Assembly (NCBI GenBank): GCA_030280995.1
Contig: JASXTE010000016.1
Span: forward strand, 10,599,501 to 10,663,500
DNA length: 64,000 nt
Origin: Hemileia vastatrix
Taxonomy: Eukaryota; Basidiomycota; Pucciniomycetes; Pucciniales; Zaghouaniaceae
Reading direction: 5' to 3'
The notes below the pieces were generated by a model that ran no database searches, had not been told where the DNA came from, and was given only the letters and a program-made list of their open reading frames with translations. Positions 46,501 through 57,700 of this stretch are shown piece by piece. The position numbers were made by a program, and so were the translations under genes. Within the stretch, counting starts at the first letter, position 1. Each line of letters opens with the position of its first letter.

Positions 46501-47260
46501 TCCTCATAAACATTTCCAACTTATTTTTGGCTAAAAATCAGGTGGAAAGTTTGTCCTTATCAAATCACTTCTAATGCCATGATTGACTAAAAATTGATTC
46601 TCATTGCCATATAGAGAGTTGATCCCATATGACTGGATCTGGAAAAAGTGTCACCACAATTTTTGATTAACTTAAGTTTGAAAATTTTATGATGGAAAGT
46701 AATTGCAAGTCTTCTTCATTTCATCAAGTAATCCTCATAAAAATTTCCACCTGTATTTTGGCCAAACTTCAGGTGGACACTTTGGCCATATTAAATTAAT
46801 TCTAGTTCCATTTTGATGAAAAACTGATACTTATTGCCATATATAGATATTAAACCCATCAGACTGTGCCTTTCCAAAAGTGTCTACCTGAATTATGGCT
46901 AAACCTCAGTTGGACACTTTTATGATGCAGAGTAGATAGGGCAAAAGTATTCTTCAGTTAATTTGGTATTCATAATAAATTTATCCTCCTGAAGTTTAGC
47001 CTAACTTCACGTGAACAATTTCGGAAAGCACCAGTTAGTCACTATCCATCAAAAAAATTGTTCACCAAAATTTTGGCTAAACTTGTGGTGGACCCCTTTG
47101 ATCAGCCACAGTCAGATGAGATCAACTCTTTAGATGGAAATGAGGATGATGTTTTGGTCAATCATGGAAATAGAAGTAGTTTGATGTGGCAAAATTACCC
47201 CCCTGAAGGTCAGACAAACCTCACAAGGACACTTTTTAGCAGGGAGTAACTGAGAAAAAT
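46500..47260. repeat. Short (about 240-bp) and inverted units closing the array
   Basis: After 46500 only the conserved part of the unit recurs, at about 240-bp spacing (cores near 46640 and 46880), without the AT-rich spacer. At 47040-47250 a last unit lies in opposite orientation. Its plus-strand frame (47058-47249) resembles the minus-strand frames of array units (AKLV-D, QSD-INSL-GNED). Confidence 0.65.
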
Positions 47261-47832
47261 CCATTTATCAGAAGGAAAATCTTTTATTGTATAGATGCCA
47301 AGGTTTCATACTTGTGTATTATGGTCAGTATTAATTTTGAAAGTGTCTGTCCAAGAAATTTCATTGCCCATCATGACACATTTTGTTTTAAATGTTTCAA
47401 ACTGCGTGATGCAATATTAAGGTGTCACATAGTATAATTAAGTTCTATTAAGTGCCCTCCTATGATGCCTAAATTTATAATTTAATATCTTACATAATAA
47501 TTTTTTTATATATAAATTCATCAATATTTTATTTTATTATCAAATTTAATAGAGCAAGTATCCTGAATTATTATATATGCATAAGCTTAGGTTAGATCAA
47601 TTTGTGCTCAATTTGTGCTCAACAGAGGACCAAAATCAAGTTCTGGAGGATCAACTTGTGCATAATTTGGACTCAGTTGATATTCTGTCTATAATCAATC
47701 TGAGAATAAATGTAAATCTAACTCTAATTTACTTATGTTTATAAAGTATTCATAAACCTGGCATAATTAAGGGACACTCTAAATTTCAAGAGAGGGGATT
47801 GCTATCAATTCACCCCTAGATTTTCCGTGGTG

Positions 47833-48180
47833 CTAACAGGTGTATATACCAGAAGTAGCACTGTAGAGTTATTTTACTGCTACATTAAAGATAGTATTAG
47901 ATAGAATGCTTCAAAATGAAGTGACTGAGAGTACTAGCACTTACTGAGAATAGATCTAGCAAAAAGATAGATTACTTATATTGAAATATATTATCCCTTT
48001 TCTTTAAAGATCTTTACAAATTAATTCTACTTTTTTCTCCAAAAATATTTAACCACACTTACAATACGTGCTTTCACTGTCTTTAAATATTAGAGTGACA
48101 GGCACTTCTTTTTTAAATTATTTTTAGAAAGGAGAACCAACTCATCTTGGATTGTGTCTATAGCTTAGTATTATAGAATT
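47833..48180 (+). mobile_element. Element B leader copy 2, second part
   Basis: Matches 965-1318, continuing the match of 37190-37298 with 875-955. This shows that the leader was split by the 10.5-kb element. It ends close to a LINE-like fragment on the other strand. Confidence 0.6.
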
Positions 48181-48540
48181 GTCTTTCTACAGTAGTCTTG
48201 AGACAAATGGGGTTCTTGGAATACTAGGATGTTGTATGATGAGGTGAGAGGGTCATTGAAGATTAAGTGAAAAACGTTGAAGGATCTGTGGCAATTTAGT
48301 TGAAAAATATTGAGGAAAAAGGACAATATTTTTGGCTGTGAGTTGGGAAGCATCTATTTGTTGTTGTGGCAGGGGCAGATTGAATGGTGAGGCAGTTGAG
48401 AGAGGGATTTTGATGTGGTAGGATCTTGCATCATGTCTTGGAGTGAGATTGTGCCAGATGTTAGTGGATGGTCATGGTGGAGGTTGTCCACACATCTGAA
48501 GCACACAGGGGATTTTAGAGAATGTTGGTTGCAATTTTTG
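48171..48540 (-). pseudogene. Probable LINE endonuclease fragment
   Basis: The minus-strand frame 48353-48171 contains IFQLNCHRSFNVFHLIFNDP and then YNILVFQEPHLS. This resembles the start of the apurinic-type endonuclease domain of fungal non-LTR retrotransposons, whose first motif reads like DILLLQEP. Only the first 60 residues of the domain remain. Upstream on the minus strand to about 48540 is degraded sequence that may belong to the same element. The assignment rests on one motif. Confidence 0.4.
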
Positions 48541-48561
48541 GTGTTGTGGTGGCTGGCACAG

Positions 48562-49343
48562 TGTCACGCGCCACGTGACACTTGAGGCAAAAGCAGCTCA
48601 TTTAAATCAATAATAACGTGGTCTAAATCCATGTTCAAAGTGCAGAAGCGATTTTACATAGCAACTGCAACTTTCCTTTGTGTACTCACTATTCAACCAC
48701 GCTAATCTAAAGCTTTAAATCTAAATTAGTCAATCTCTTAATAGTGTTTTCAGTCTTTTTCTTCAATAGGCAAGGCACAGCGCAACGACCAATGCAATAT
48801 TCCGCTAAAGGGTTATTGTGTGTCTGTGGGTTATTAACAGGGGTAGTGAGCATGGACAGGATGGTTAGTGGAGGTTCAAGGGGTTAACGGATGTTAGTGA
48901 GGAGGGTCTGTGGTGTGCAGAATGATGGATGGGCATCAGGTCAATGTGAGGAGGAGTAGTGGATATAAAAGGGATGGGATTTTGGTTCAACATTCTTTAG
49001 AATTAAATTATAAAACATATGTATAGTTAATAGTTGTAAAGCTTCAGGTTAAATCATTATTATTGTACATTTCCTTACTTTCTCAATAATCATTTCTAAA
49101 AACTTAAATATTTGATTATTGAGTTTCCAACCCTTCATGAGATCCTAAGAATATTAATATTACCTTTAAATTATATTAAGATTCTTATGGAACATATCTC
49201 AAAATAAAAGTTTTTCCTTTAACTGATCTTCAAATCACTTCCTCAAGTATTCCCTCTGTACTTCAAAGAAGTCTCTAAACTCCTTCCTCCATCTCACTTT
49301 CCCAGGAACACCCTCGACCTTGTGTGTAGGCCTTCTGGTGACA
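48562..49343 (+). repeat. Element 2 5' LTR
   Basis: 782 bp, TGTCACGCGCC to GGTGACA, homologous to the 773-bp LTR of element 1 but strongly diverged. TATAAAA is at 48964-48970 and the start-site block AGAATTAAATTATA at 48999-49012. Confidence 0.95.
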
Positions 49344-49344
49344 G

Positions 49345-49358
49345 TATAATTTAATTCT
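49345..49358 (+). promoter_or_regulatory. Self-priming primer-binding site of element 2
   Basis: TATAATTTAATTCT, one base after the LTR, is perfectly complementary over 14 nt to 48999-49012 in the same LTR. It is identical to the pair in element 1 despite heavy divergence elsewhere. Confidence 0.75.
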
Positions 49359-49421
49359 CTGTAGTTCTCATTATTTTTCACTACTACGTCCTTTTTCAGG
49401 TGTTTTTAAATTCTTTATAAA

Positions 49422-50609
49422 ATGGCACCTGTTCAACGCACTCCTCCTACAGGCGCTGATACTAGGGCTTGCGCCAGAGGCAGGCCAACAGTCACATGGC
49501 CTGTTTCCCGCACTCACTCTCTGGAACCTCTCAATATTAGGGAATGGGAACACTCAGTCCAATCTGTGGAAGACATCCCCCAGGATTTTGATGATTCTAG
49601 TGATGAAGCAGAAAGATAGGATACAATGCATGAGGCACCGTCTGCCCCTGCTACTCACCCTTCTGGTCAACCTTCTGAACCTGGACCATCTAATTCCTTA
49701 GAAGACTTCATGAGACTTTTCATGAAAACGCTTTCAAATCCAATGTCTTTGGAGGGATAAAAGTTCAAAACTCCTTCCATGAAATCTCCTGACAAATTTG
49801 ATGGAGAACACCCAGACATATTGCGCCCCTTCTTGCAAACCTGCAAGCTCCTGTTCCATAAAAACCCTCAAACCTTCAATAATGACCAATCAAAGGTTGT
49901 TTACGCTTCTTCATTCTTAGCCGGAAAAGCAGCCAGATGGTTTGAACCTTATCTTATCATTCTCTCTTTGACAGAAACACACTTACTTATCAATAACTGG
50001 GAAAAGTTCGAGGACCAACTCTTTACGTTGTTTGGTGACCCTAATGAAACTGACAACGCGGAAATTGAACTTGATTTCCTCTGCATGAGTGACAATGGTA
50101 AAGCCTCTGAATATATCTCAAACTTCAAAGCTCTTCAAACTTGAGTAGGTTGGAATGATGCTGCCCTCAAGTATCATTTCAAAAAGGGGCTTCATTCAAG
50201 GATTCTGGATCAATTAAATCTTCATGGTCAGAAGATGACTACCTTAATGGATTTAATGGATTGAACCCTTGAACTGGACGGCGTTTACCAAGGACGACTA
50301 CAACATCGTCAATACAGCAACAAATCTCAGGGCCTAAATTTTAAATTGGGACCTTCTTCACACCCACAGCCAACTCAATCCTCCTAAACTCAATCCAAAC
50401 CCAATAAGGGAAAGGAAAAACATCGACCAAAAGGCTTGAACCCAGGCAATATCAGTAAGGTATTGGACCCAAAAGGGGATCTTAAAGAAGCTGAGAGGAA
50501 GAGACAAGCAGATAATGGGCTATGTATGTATTGTGGGGGTAAGCACAAACTAGAAGATTGTGTGAAGTTGAAGGAGATAGAAGGTACTAGTTCAAGGCTA
50601 AAAAACTAG
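49422..50609 (+). pseudogene. gag: Element 2 gag relic
   Basis: Colinear with the 395-aa Gag of element 1 from the same ATG. Stops lie at 49617-49619 (GAG to TAG context), near 49758 and at 50142-50144 (CGA to TGA), with others further on. The gag core (49779-50144, KSPDKFDGEHPDILRPFLQ) and the zinc knuckle CMYCGGKHKLEDC near 50525 are still readable. The end keeps the slippery A AAA AAC at 50600-50606 directly before TAG, and the downstream stem GATAGTT/AACTATC. Confidence 0.9.
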
Positions 50610-53506
50610 TAGATAGTTACCTTGTGTGAAAAGAAAACTATCTTATTTCTCCCAGTGCACAGAACCTCCATGTCTTAAGGACTGGAGTTGCCTTAAACCT
50701 CTTAAGATTCATTCTTTTTAAGGAGGATACCCCCTTCAGTTGTCTTATAGACTCTGGAGCTTCAATTTCTTTATTCAATTTATCTTTTTCCAAGAAGTTA
50801 AAGCTGACATTCACAGATATTGACCAAACTCCAATTTATTTGGTCAAATCTGAGGAACCCAAATATTGGGTAAGTAAGAAAGTTTTATGGGTTTTCAACT
50901 TTCCAAATTTTCCCCCCTTTGAGTGGGAATTATCAGTCTTGGAGGCCCCAAGAATGGACGATACCATTCTTGGCCATGACTTTTTAACGCATTGTAATCC
51001 TGAAATTGATTGATCACCCCACACGCTAAGTATATTTCTGATTCTTCAATGCAGGTCAATAGGGAGTTAAACAACCCACCTAACAATGTCCTGCTAGAGG
51101 ACAAATCTCTGCCAGATGACTTGCAAGCATCTGATCTTTCTCTAAATGAGCAATTGGCTAACCTTTCTAGCTTGATCACTTCACTCGAAGAGGATTTAAA
51201 TTGTCTCAAAGTAGTTGAATTATGCTCTCTCAATTCCGGTTTTCCCTTGACAGATTCTCTCGAAGAAGATGAGGACAACCAAATCAACGTTGAAGCCATT
51301 AAATCAACTCTACCAGAAATCTATTACAATTTCCTTGATGTTTTTTCAATCCTCAAGGCCAATAAGTTACCACCTCATTGACCCTACGACCATCAAATAG
51401 AGTTAATAGGTCCAGTACCTCTTGCAGGTCCTGTCTATTCTTGGTCAAATGACAAATCTCAAATTCTTCAAGACTACATTTCAGAGAATGTATCCAAAGG
51501 TTTCATCAGAGCCAGTAAATCTCCAACTGGCTCCCCTGTTTTTTTTGTAAAGAAAAAGGATGGTAGCCTTAGGTTGTGTGTTGACTATAGAAAGCTCAAC
51601 ACAGTCACTAAGAAGAATGCATATCCTGTTCCCCCTATGTCATTGCTTCTTACCCTTTTCAATGGTGATAATTTCTTTTCTAAAATTGATCTTAGAGGAG
51701 CTTATAATCTTATTCGCATTGCAGAAGGTCATGAACAACTGACTGCAATGCGCACTAGATTTGGTATTTTTGAATACTTAGTCATGCCTTTTGGATTGTG
51801 TAATGCACCATCTACTTTTCAAAATTTTGTTAATGACATCTTTCAAGATGTTGTCAAACAATTTTTTGTTGTCTATTTAGACAATATTTTAATTTTCTTG
51901 AAGACCCTTGATAAACATATTCATCATGTTTGACAGGTTCTAAATTGCCTTAGGGATCACGGTCTCTACGCCAAGCACAATAAGTGCAAATTCCACCTTA
52001 AATCTATTAACTTTTTGGGTTTTACGTTGTCCACTGATGTTTTAGTTGTGGATGACAAAAAGGTCCAAAAAGTCCTGGAATGGCCTGAGCCCAAAACCAT
52101 TAAATCCCTCAAAGAATTTCTGGGTTTTGCCAATTTCTATAGAATATTTATCAAATATTACTCTAAAACTATTTCCAATCTTACTTCTCTTCTTAGAAAA
52201 TATATTCCTTTTGTTTTTACTTTACAGCATGAAAGGAATTTGAAGCATTGAAGACCGTGTTCACCACAGCTCCAATTCTTCATCATTTTGATCCTTCTGC
52301 TTCAAAAATAGTCGTGACAGACACTAGCAATTATGCTATTTCAGTGGTCATCTCTCAATTCAATCCTGAAACAAAATTGTTTCATCCTGTTGCTTTTGAG
52401 TCCTGCAAACTCATTGCGGCAGAATTAAATTATGAAATTCATGACAAAGAGCTATTAGCTATCATTCATTGTCTCAAAAAATGACGCTCTTTTCTTCTCA
52501 GCCTGGATAGTCCTTTTCAGATCCTGACTGACCATAATGCTTTGAAATACTTTATGTCTTCCAAAGTGTTAACCAGGTGTCAGGCCAGGTGGGCTGAATT
52601 TCCTTTCTCTATTTCCTATCGCCCAGGTAAGAACTGTGTTGTCCCAGATATCTTGTCACATCAGGACAACATTTACCCACAGCGGGGGGACACATTTTCT
52701 GACAAGAACTCAGCAAATGTGAAATCAATCTCCAATGAATCAAGGTTAAAAACTCATCAACTTAATTTGATGACAATTCAATCTTTTCAAAATCCACTAT
52801 CCAACATCCTCGAAGCTCAGTCAAAGGACAATTATTTTTTAGGGTTAAAAGACAAAATACTCTCGAAGCAAGGGGCCAAAAGATTTAGTGTTGAATCAGG
52901 TCCATTAGTCTTTGAAGGTAGAGTAGTCATACCTGACAACAATGAAATAAAATTATGGATTTTCAATAGTCAACATGATTCTCCATTAGCTGGTCATTTT
53001 GGTGTTGATAAAACCTACCAGTTAATTGCAAGGGATTTCTTCTGGCCAGGAATTACCAGAGAGATCAAGTCCTATATAAGATCTTGTTACAAATGTAATA
53101 TGAATAAGGCTCCCCATCTCCGGAAGCATGGTTTTCTTCAACCACTTCCTATTCCCTCTAAACCTTAGGAATATTTATCGATGGATTTTATTTCTCAACT
53201 TCCTCTTTCTAATAAATTTGATGCTATATTAGTAATAGTAGATATATTTTCATAAAAACCACTACTACTGCTACAGCAGAAGATTTGTCAAAATTGTTTC
53301 TAGAACACATATTTTCCAAACATGGCTTCCATAATGATATTATTTCAGATAAAGGCTCATCGTTTGTATCCACATTCTGGACTCAATTGTGTCGACAACT
53401 CAATATCACAAGGAATCTCTCCATGGCCTATCATCGTGAACCCAATGGGCAAACAGAAAGGGTCGATCAAATCCTTGAGCAATACCTCCAAATGCATGTC
53501 AGTTAC
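50610..53506 (+). pseudogene. pol: Element 2 pol relic, first part
   Basis: Protease LIDSGAS near 50746, RT with YLDN instead of YLDD near 51870, RNase H near 52310-52480 and the integrase zinc region near 52970-53110. The integrase core is cut at 53506 by element 4. Breaks include CGA-to-TGA stops at 51379 and 51931, a TGG-to-TGA stop at 52482, a 13-bp deletion near 51010 and a deletion near 53250. The loss of the second catalytic Asp in RT is a further sign of death. Confidence 0.9.
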
Positions 53507-54675
53507 TGTCAGTACAGTCTAGTATATAAGTATGATATAATAGTGTTATTTTATGGTCCAACTACTTATTAATAAATGATTTAGTGATTAAACCTCAGGG
53601 GAAGACTAATAGAATAGTTATACTCAAGTTAAACTCACAATACTTGGATTTAAATGCGTGCTAGTGGTGGAAAATAGAAGAATAAAATATAGTTATAGCT
53701 TTTATAAAGATAATATCAATTTATAAGGGCTTTATAATATATTTCTAGATGTTAATAATTGTAGTGTAGTGTTTATTTGAAGTGTAGTAATTGAATGATT
53801 ATTATAAACCGTCAAAATCCCTCCTTACTTATACCCAAATCCACTGGAGTGCACAGACCTTCAATCCAGATGATGTCACTGCTATCCCCGGCAATTACAG
53901 CACTGTGAGGGCCCATCACCTCCCCATGGCGTCCACTTCAAGCAGTTTCAACACCCAGACCTCCAGTAAGGACCCTCCATCACTATTAATAATAACACAG
54001 AGCCATACCATAATTAGAAAACCCAGATAAAAGCGGATACCATAAAGAAACAGGTAAAATAAAAGATCAAAAAGAGATTTAATGAAACTAAAAGCATATA
54101 AAGGAAACAAATAAAATGTCCAAGCCCCCAATAACATCCCCAAGCATCCACATTAAGCCAAAAACATATTTCCAACCCATAAATCCGTGAATAACCATCC
54201 AAGGAAGTAATTTTAGTTGTCCAAACTGGGTGTATGCGCCTGATATAGGTGTCTATGCTTCTGTAGGCGTTGTGAGTCCACTGATTTCGTCCATATGACC
54301 TAAAATAAGCAGAAAAACAAAGGTTATAGGCTATTAAGGGGCTAAAACCCACTTATATGCCTAAATATACATAATATACTGCATATTTCACTGAATATGA
54401 GATTTATGTATACATATAAGCTTATGTATGTCAATAATTACTTCATATCACTTAAGATAAGTATATTATGACTCCATTAACACCTTAATAAGTATTATTA
54501 GGCCATGGATAAGCTATTTAAACTATTATAAATTATATAATAGAATAATAATTATATATATATATAATATATATTATTATTTTAACCTTATTTTTAAGAT
54601 ATAAGCTTAATCTAGTTAAGGTTATCTTATTTTAAGCATAAGAAATACTCAGTCCTAAGGATATTTAGGCTGACA
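53507..54675 (-). repeat. Element 4 3' LTR
   Basis: 1169 bp, in element orientation TGTCAGCC to ACTGACA. Related partial copies are at 7743-8334 and perhaps 17567-18250. Reading frames inside (53791-54030, 54014-54352) recur in the other LTR and are not genes. Confidence 0.97.
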
Positions 54676-54689
54676 CTCCCTCACCCCAA
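54676..54689 (-). promoter_or_regulatory. Polypurine tract of element 4
   Basis: On the minus strand TTGGGGTGAGGGAG runs directly into the 3' LTR start TGTCAG. It matches the tract of element 3 at 33243-33254. Confidence 0.75.
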
Positions 54690-54793
54690 AAAAAAAACAA
54701 TAAAAAAAATGTTAAGACATTTTAATTAATCTTAAGGAATGAAATAATAAAATAAAAAATAATTTTTATAATACATATACTGAATGAACAGTA

Positions 54794-57700
54794 TTATTTA
54801 GATTTAAATTTTTTCAAGAGATTTTTAAGATCAGAGATTTCATTTTCTGGAATCCACTGGTCATATTCACTTGATTTATTTTTAAATCTTAGCAGATACT
54901 CAACTCCCTTTTCTTTTGTAAGGTGTCTCTTTTTAAGTATCTTTTCAATTTCTGCTTTTTCCAATATTTCTTCAGGTTGCTGTTTATGCCTTCCTGATCT
55001 TCTTGGAAAGAGAGCAGTATCATTAGAATGGTATGGTTTTATAAGAGAAATAGGAAATACTGGATGTTTTCTATCATAAGGTGCATATAGAATAACCTCA
55101 ACAGCATTATTACCAACCATCTTTTTAACTACAAATGGTCCAATGAATGGATCCTTCAATTTAACATTACCATTTAAATTGAAATGTAGCGTTGAAATAA
55201 GGACTTCATCACCCTCTTTGAACATTTGTTCTTTATGGGCTTTATCCCATCTTTTCTTTTCATACTCAAAAGCCTTATTTATACATTCTTGAGCATGTTT
55301 TCTGCATAATTCCTGCATCTGAAGAAAAGATTTAGTACCTGGATGAATATCCAATCTAGGTAACTTATTAAGAGTTTTAGCAGGGGTATTAGGTACATAA
55401 CCCAACCATAACTCAAATGGCTTTTTGCCAGTGACAGAATGTACTGTACTATTATATGCAAATTCTAAACCTGGAATAAGGGTTACCCAATCATGCGTGA
55501 ATTTGTCATTGTCTTTAAAATTAAGACCAAAAGCACAGTATCTTCTTATCATATCTTCTAAGGTTTGTATCATTCTTTCTGCTAGCCCATCAGTTTGTGG
55601 ATGGTGTGCTGTAGAAAGTTTTAATTGACACCCTGAAACATCCATAAGTGACGTCCAGAACTCAGAAGTAAATTTAGGATCTCTGTCAGAAACTATTGCT
55701 TTGGGGAAACCTGCTGTATTTAACATTTGTGTCCACCATAAAAAAGCTAAGTCCTTTGCAGAAACCTCTTTGTGGGTAGGAATAAATTTACACATCTTTG
55801 TAAATCTATCTACAATTACCCAGCAGGAGTTATAACTCTTATGCCCTGCTATTGGCAAACCTGTTACAAAGTCCATGTTAATGATTTCCCATGGAGCTTT
55901 TGGTTGCTCAATTTGTTGTAATAAACCAGCTCTTTTTCCTGTTAATCTTTTAGATTTTTGACAAGAATCACATGTTTCAACATATTTCTGAACATCCTCA
56001 GACATGTTAATCCACCAAGCTGTGTTTTTTACTCTGGTTAATGTTTTATGGTAGTCAAAATGACCTGCTAATATATCATCATGACATATACTTAACATTA
56101 ACTCCTTCATTGAAGGGGGAATTACAATTACATTACTTAATTTTTTCCTGTAATATATAAAACCATCCTCAATGGAAAATTTTCCTTTCTCTAATGCCTC
56201 TTTGTATTTATCTGGTAATGTTTTTATTAAAACATTCATTGAAGCATTAGATGGATCATTTAATATTGTAGTTAATTTACTTAAGTCAGGATCTGAATTA
56301 TAATTATCAAGAATTGATTGCATAAATTCATCCTCAAGATCTACAATATAAATGCCATAAATGTTAATAATCTCTGATTCAGGAACATAAGCAGGATTAT
56401 CATCATTATTAGGCAGAGGTACTCTAGATAACAGATCTACATTAGAGTGCAAGGTTCCTGCTCTATGTGTAATAGTCATCCGTCCTCTGTATTCTTGTAC
56501 AGCTAATTGCCATCTAAACATGTGTCTATTAGGAGTTTTCATGTTTAAGAGTGACTTAACTGCACTACAGTCAGTTATTAACTCAAATTTTTGGTCTTCA
56601 AGGTAATAATGTAGCTTTTCAAGAGCCCATACTACTGCCAAACATTCAAGTTGAGTAGCACCATATTTTAATTCACTACTTCTCAGAGTACGTGAAATAT
56701 AGCAGATTACTACTTCTGACATTTTACCTTCAATAAATTGTTTTTGATGCAAAGCAGCACCCAGTCCAATAAAACTTGCATCTGTATATAATACAAAAGG
56801 TAATTGGAAATCTGGTAATCCCAAGATTGGAGCTGTCATTAAACATTCTTTCAACTTATTAAAAGCTTGTTGTCTTTCATTATTCCAAATGAAAGCTTCT
56901 GATTTCTTTATCAGTGTGGTCAGTGGTGCAGCAATTGATTGGTAGTTTTTTATATATTGTCTATAATAACCACACATTCCAAGAAAAGATTGTACATCCT
57001 TCACATTTTGGGGAATGCCAATATTCTTTATTGCAGCCACTTTATTTTGGTCTACACATATTTGTAAGCCAGATACAATATGACCAAGCACTTTTAAAGA
57101 TTCAAACCCAAATTTACATTTTTTCAATGCAAGGGTCATTTTTATTTCATCCATTTTCTGAAATACTTTCCTTAAATGGATTAAGTGTTCATCAAAAGAT
57201 TTAGAGAACACTATGATGTCATCAATGTATACCATTAACCATCCCTCAATCATTTCATTATGGAATGTTATATCCATTAATTTTTGAAATACTGATGGAG
57301 CATTCTTTGGTCCAAATGGCATTCTGACATACTTATAAATTCCCATGTGTGTTGTTATCAACAAAAAGTTCTGTGAATTCTTTTCAACAGGAATTTGATG
57401 GTACCCTTTATTTCCATCTAGGCAACTTATATATTTAGCACCTTTAAGGGTAGCATGTATAGAGGCAATCCTTGGCAAGGGATAAATATCATCTACTGTA
57501 AATGTATTTAATGCTCTATAATCACCGCACAGTCTTGCTTTATCTTGTTCATAAGAAATCAGCACTGGTGATATTACACAATATTTTGGTGTAGTTTCAA
57601 CCTTCTCAAGAATGTTCATCTTTAATAACATCTTAATATTATCCTCTATGTCTTTCCTCTTCATTGGTGAAGCAGGATATGGTTTCTTTTTAAGACTAGC

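Larger units (their letters stand above)
37299..47832. mobile_element. 10.5-kb non-autonomous CACTA-like element filled with tandem repeats
   Basis: The left end reads CACCACAGGAAATCTGGGGG and continues TGAACTGCTAGCAGTTCC. The right end, reversed, reads CACCACGGAAAATCTAGGGG and continues TGAATTGATAGCAATCCC, giving terminal inverted repeats of about 45 bp. The layout (CACCAC start, G run, then a palindrome CTGCTAGCAG) copies that of the 261-bp MITE family. Flanks are ATA and CTA, a weak 3-bp duplication. Sequence outside both ends is continuous with the uninterrupted leader at 875-1318. Inside are an ATGCAT-rich stretch, about 13 tandem 610-bp units, shorter units and an inverted unit. No transposase is visible. 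Confidence 0.7.

Noticed and set aside
53791..54352. Frames of 75-112 aa in the element 4 LTRs (also 61457-62018)
   Set aside because: They occur identically in both LTRs, have no recognisable domain and overlap each other on both strands. They are LTR sequence.
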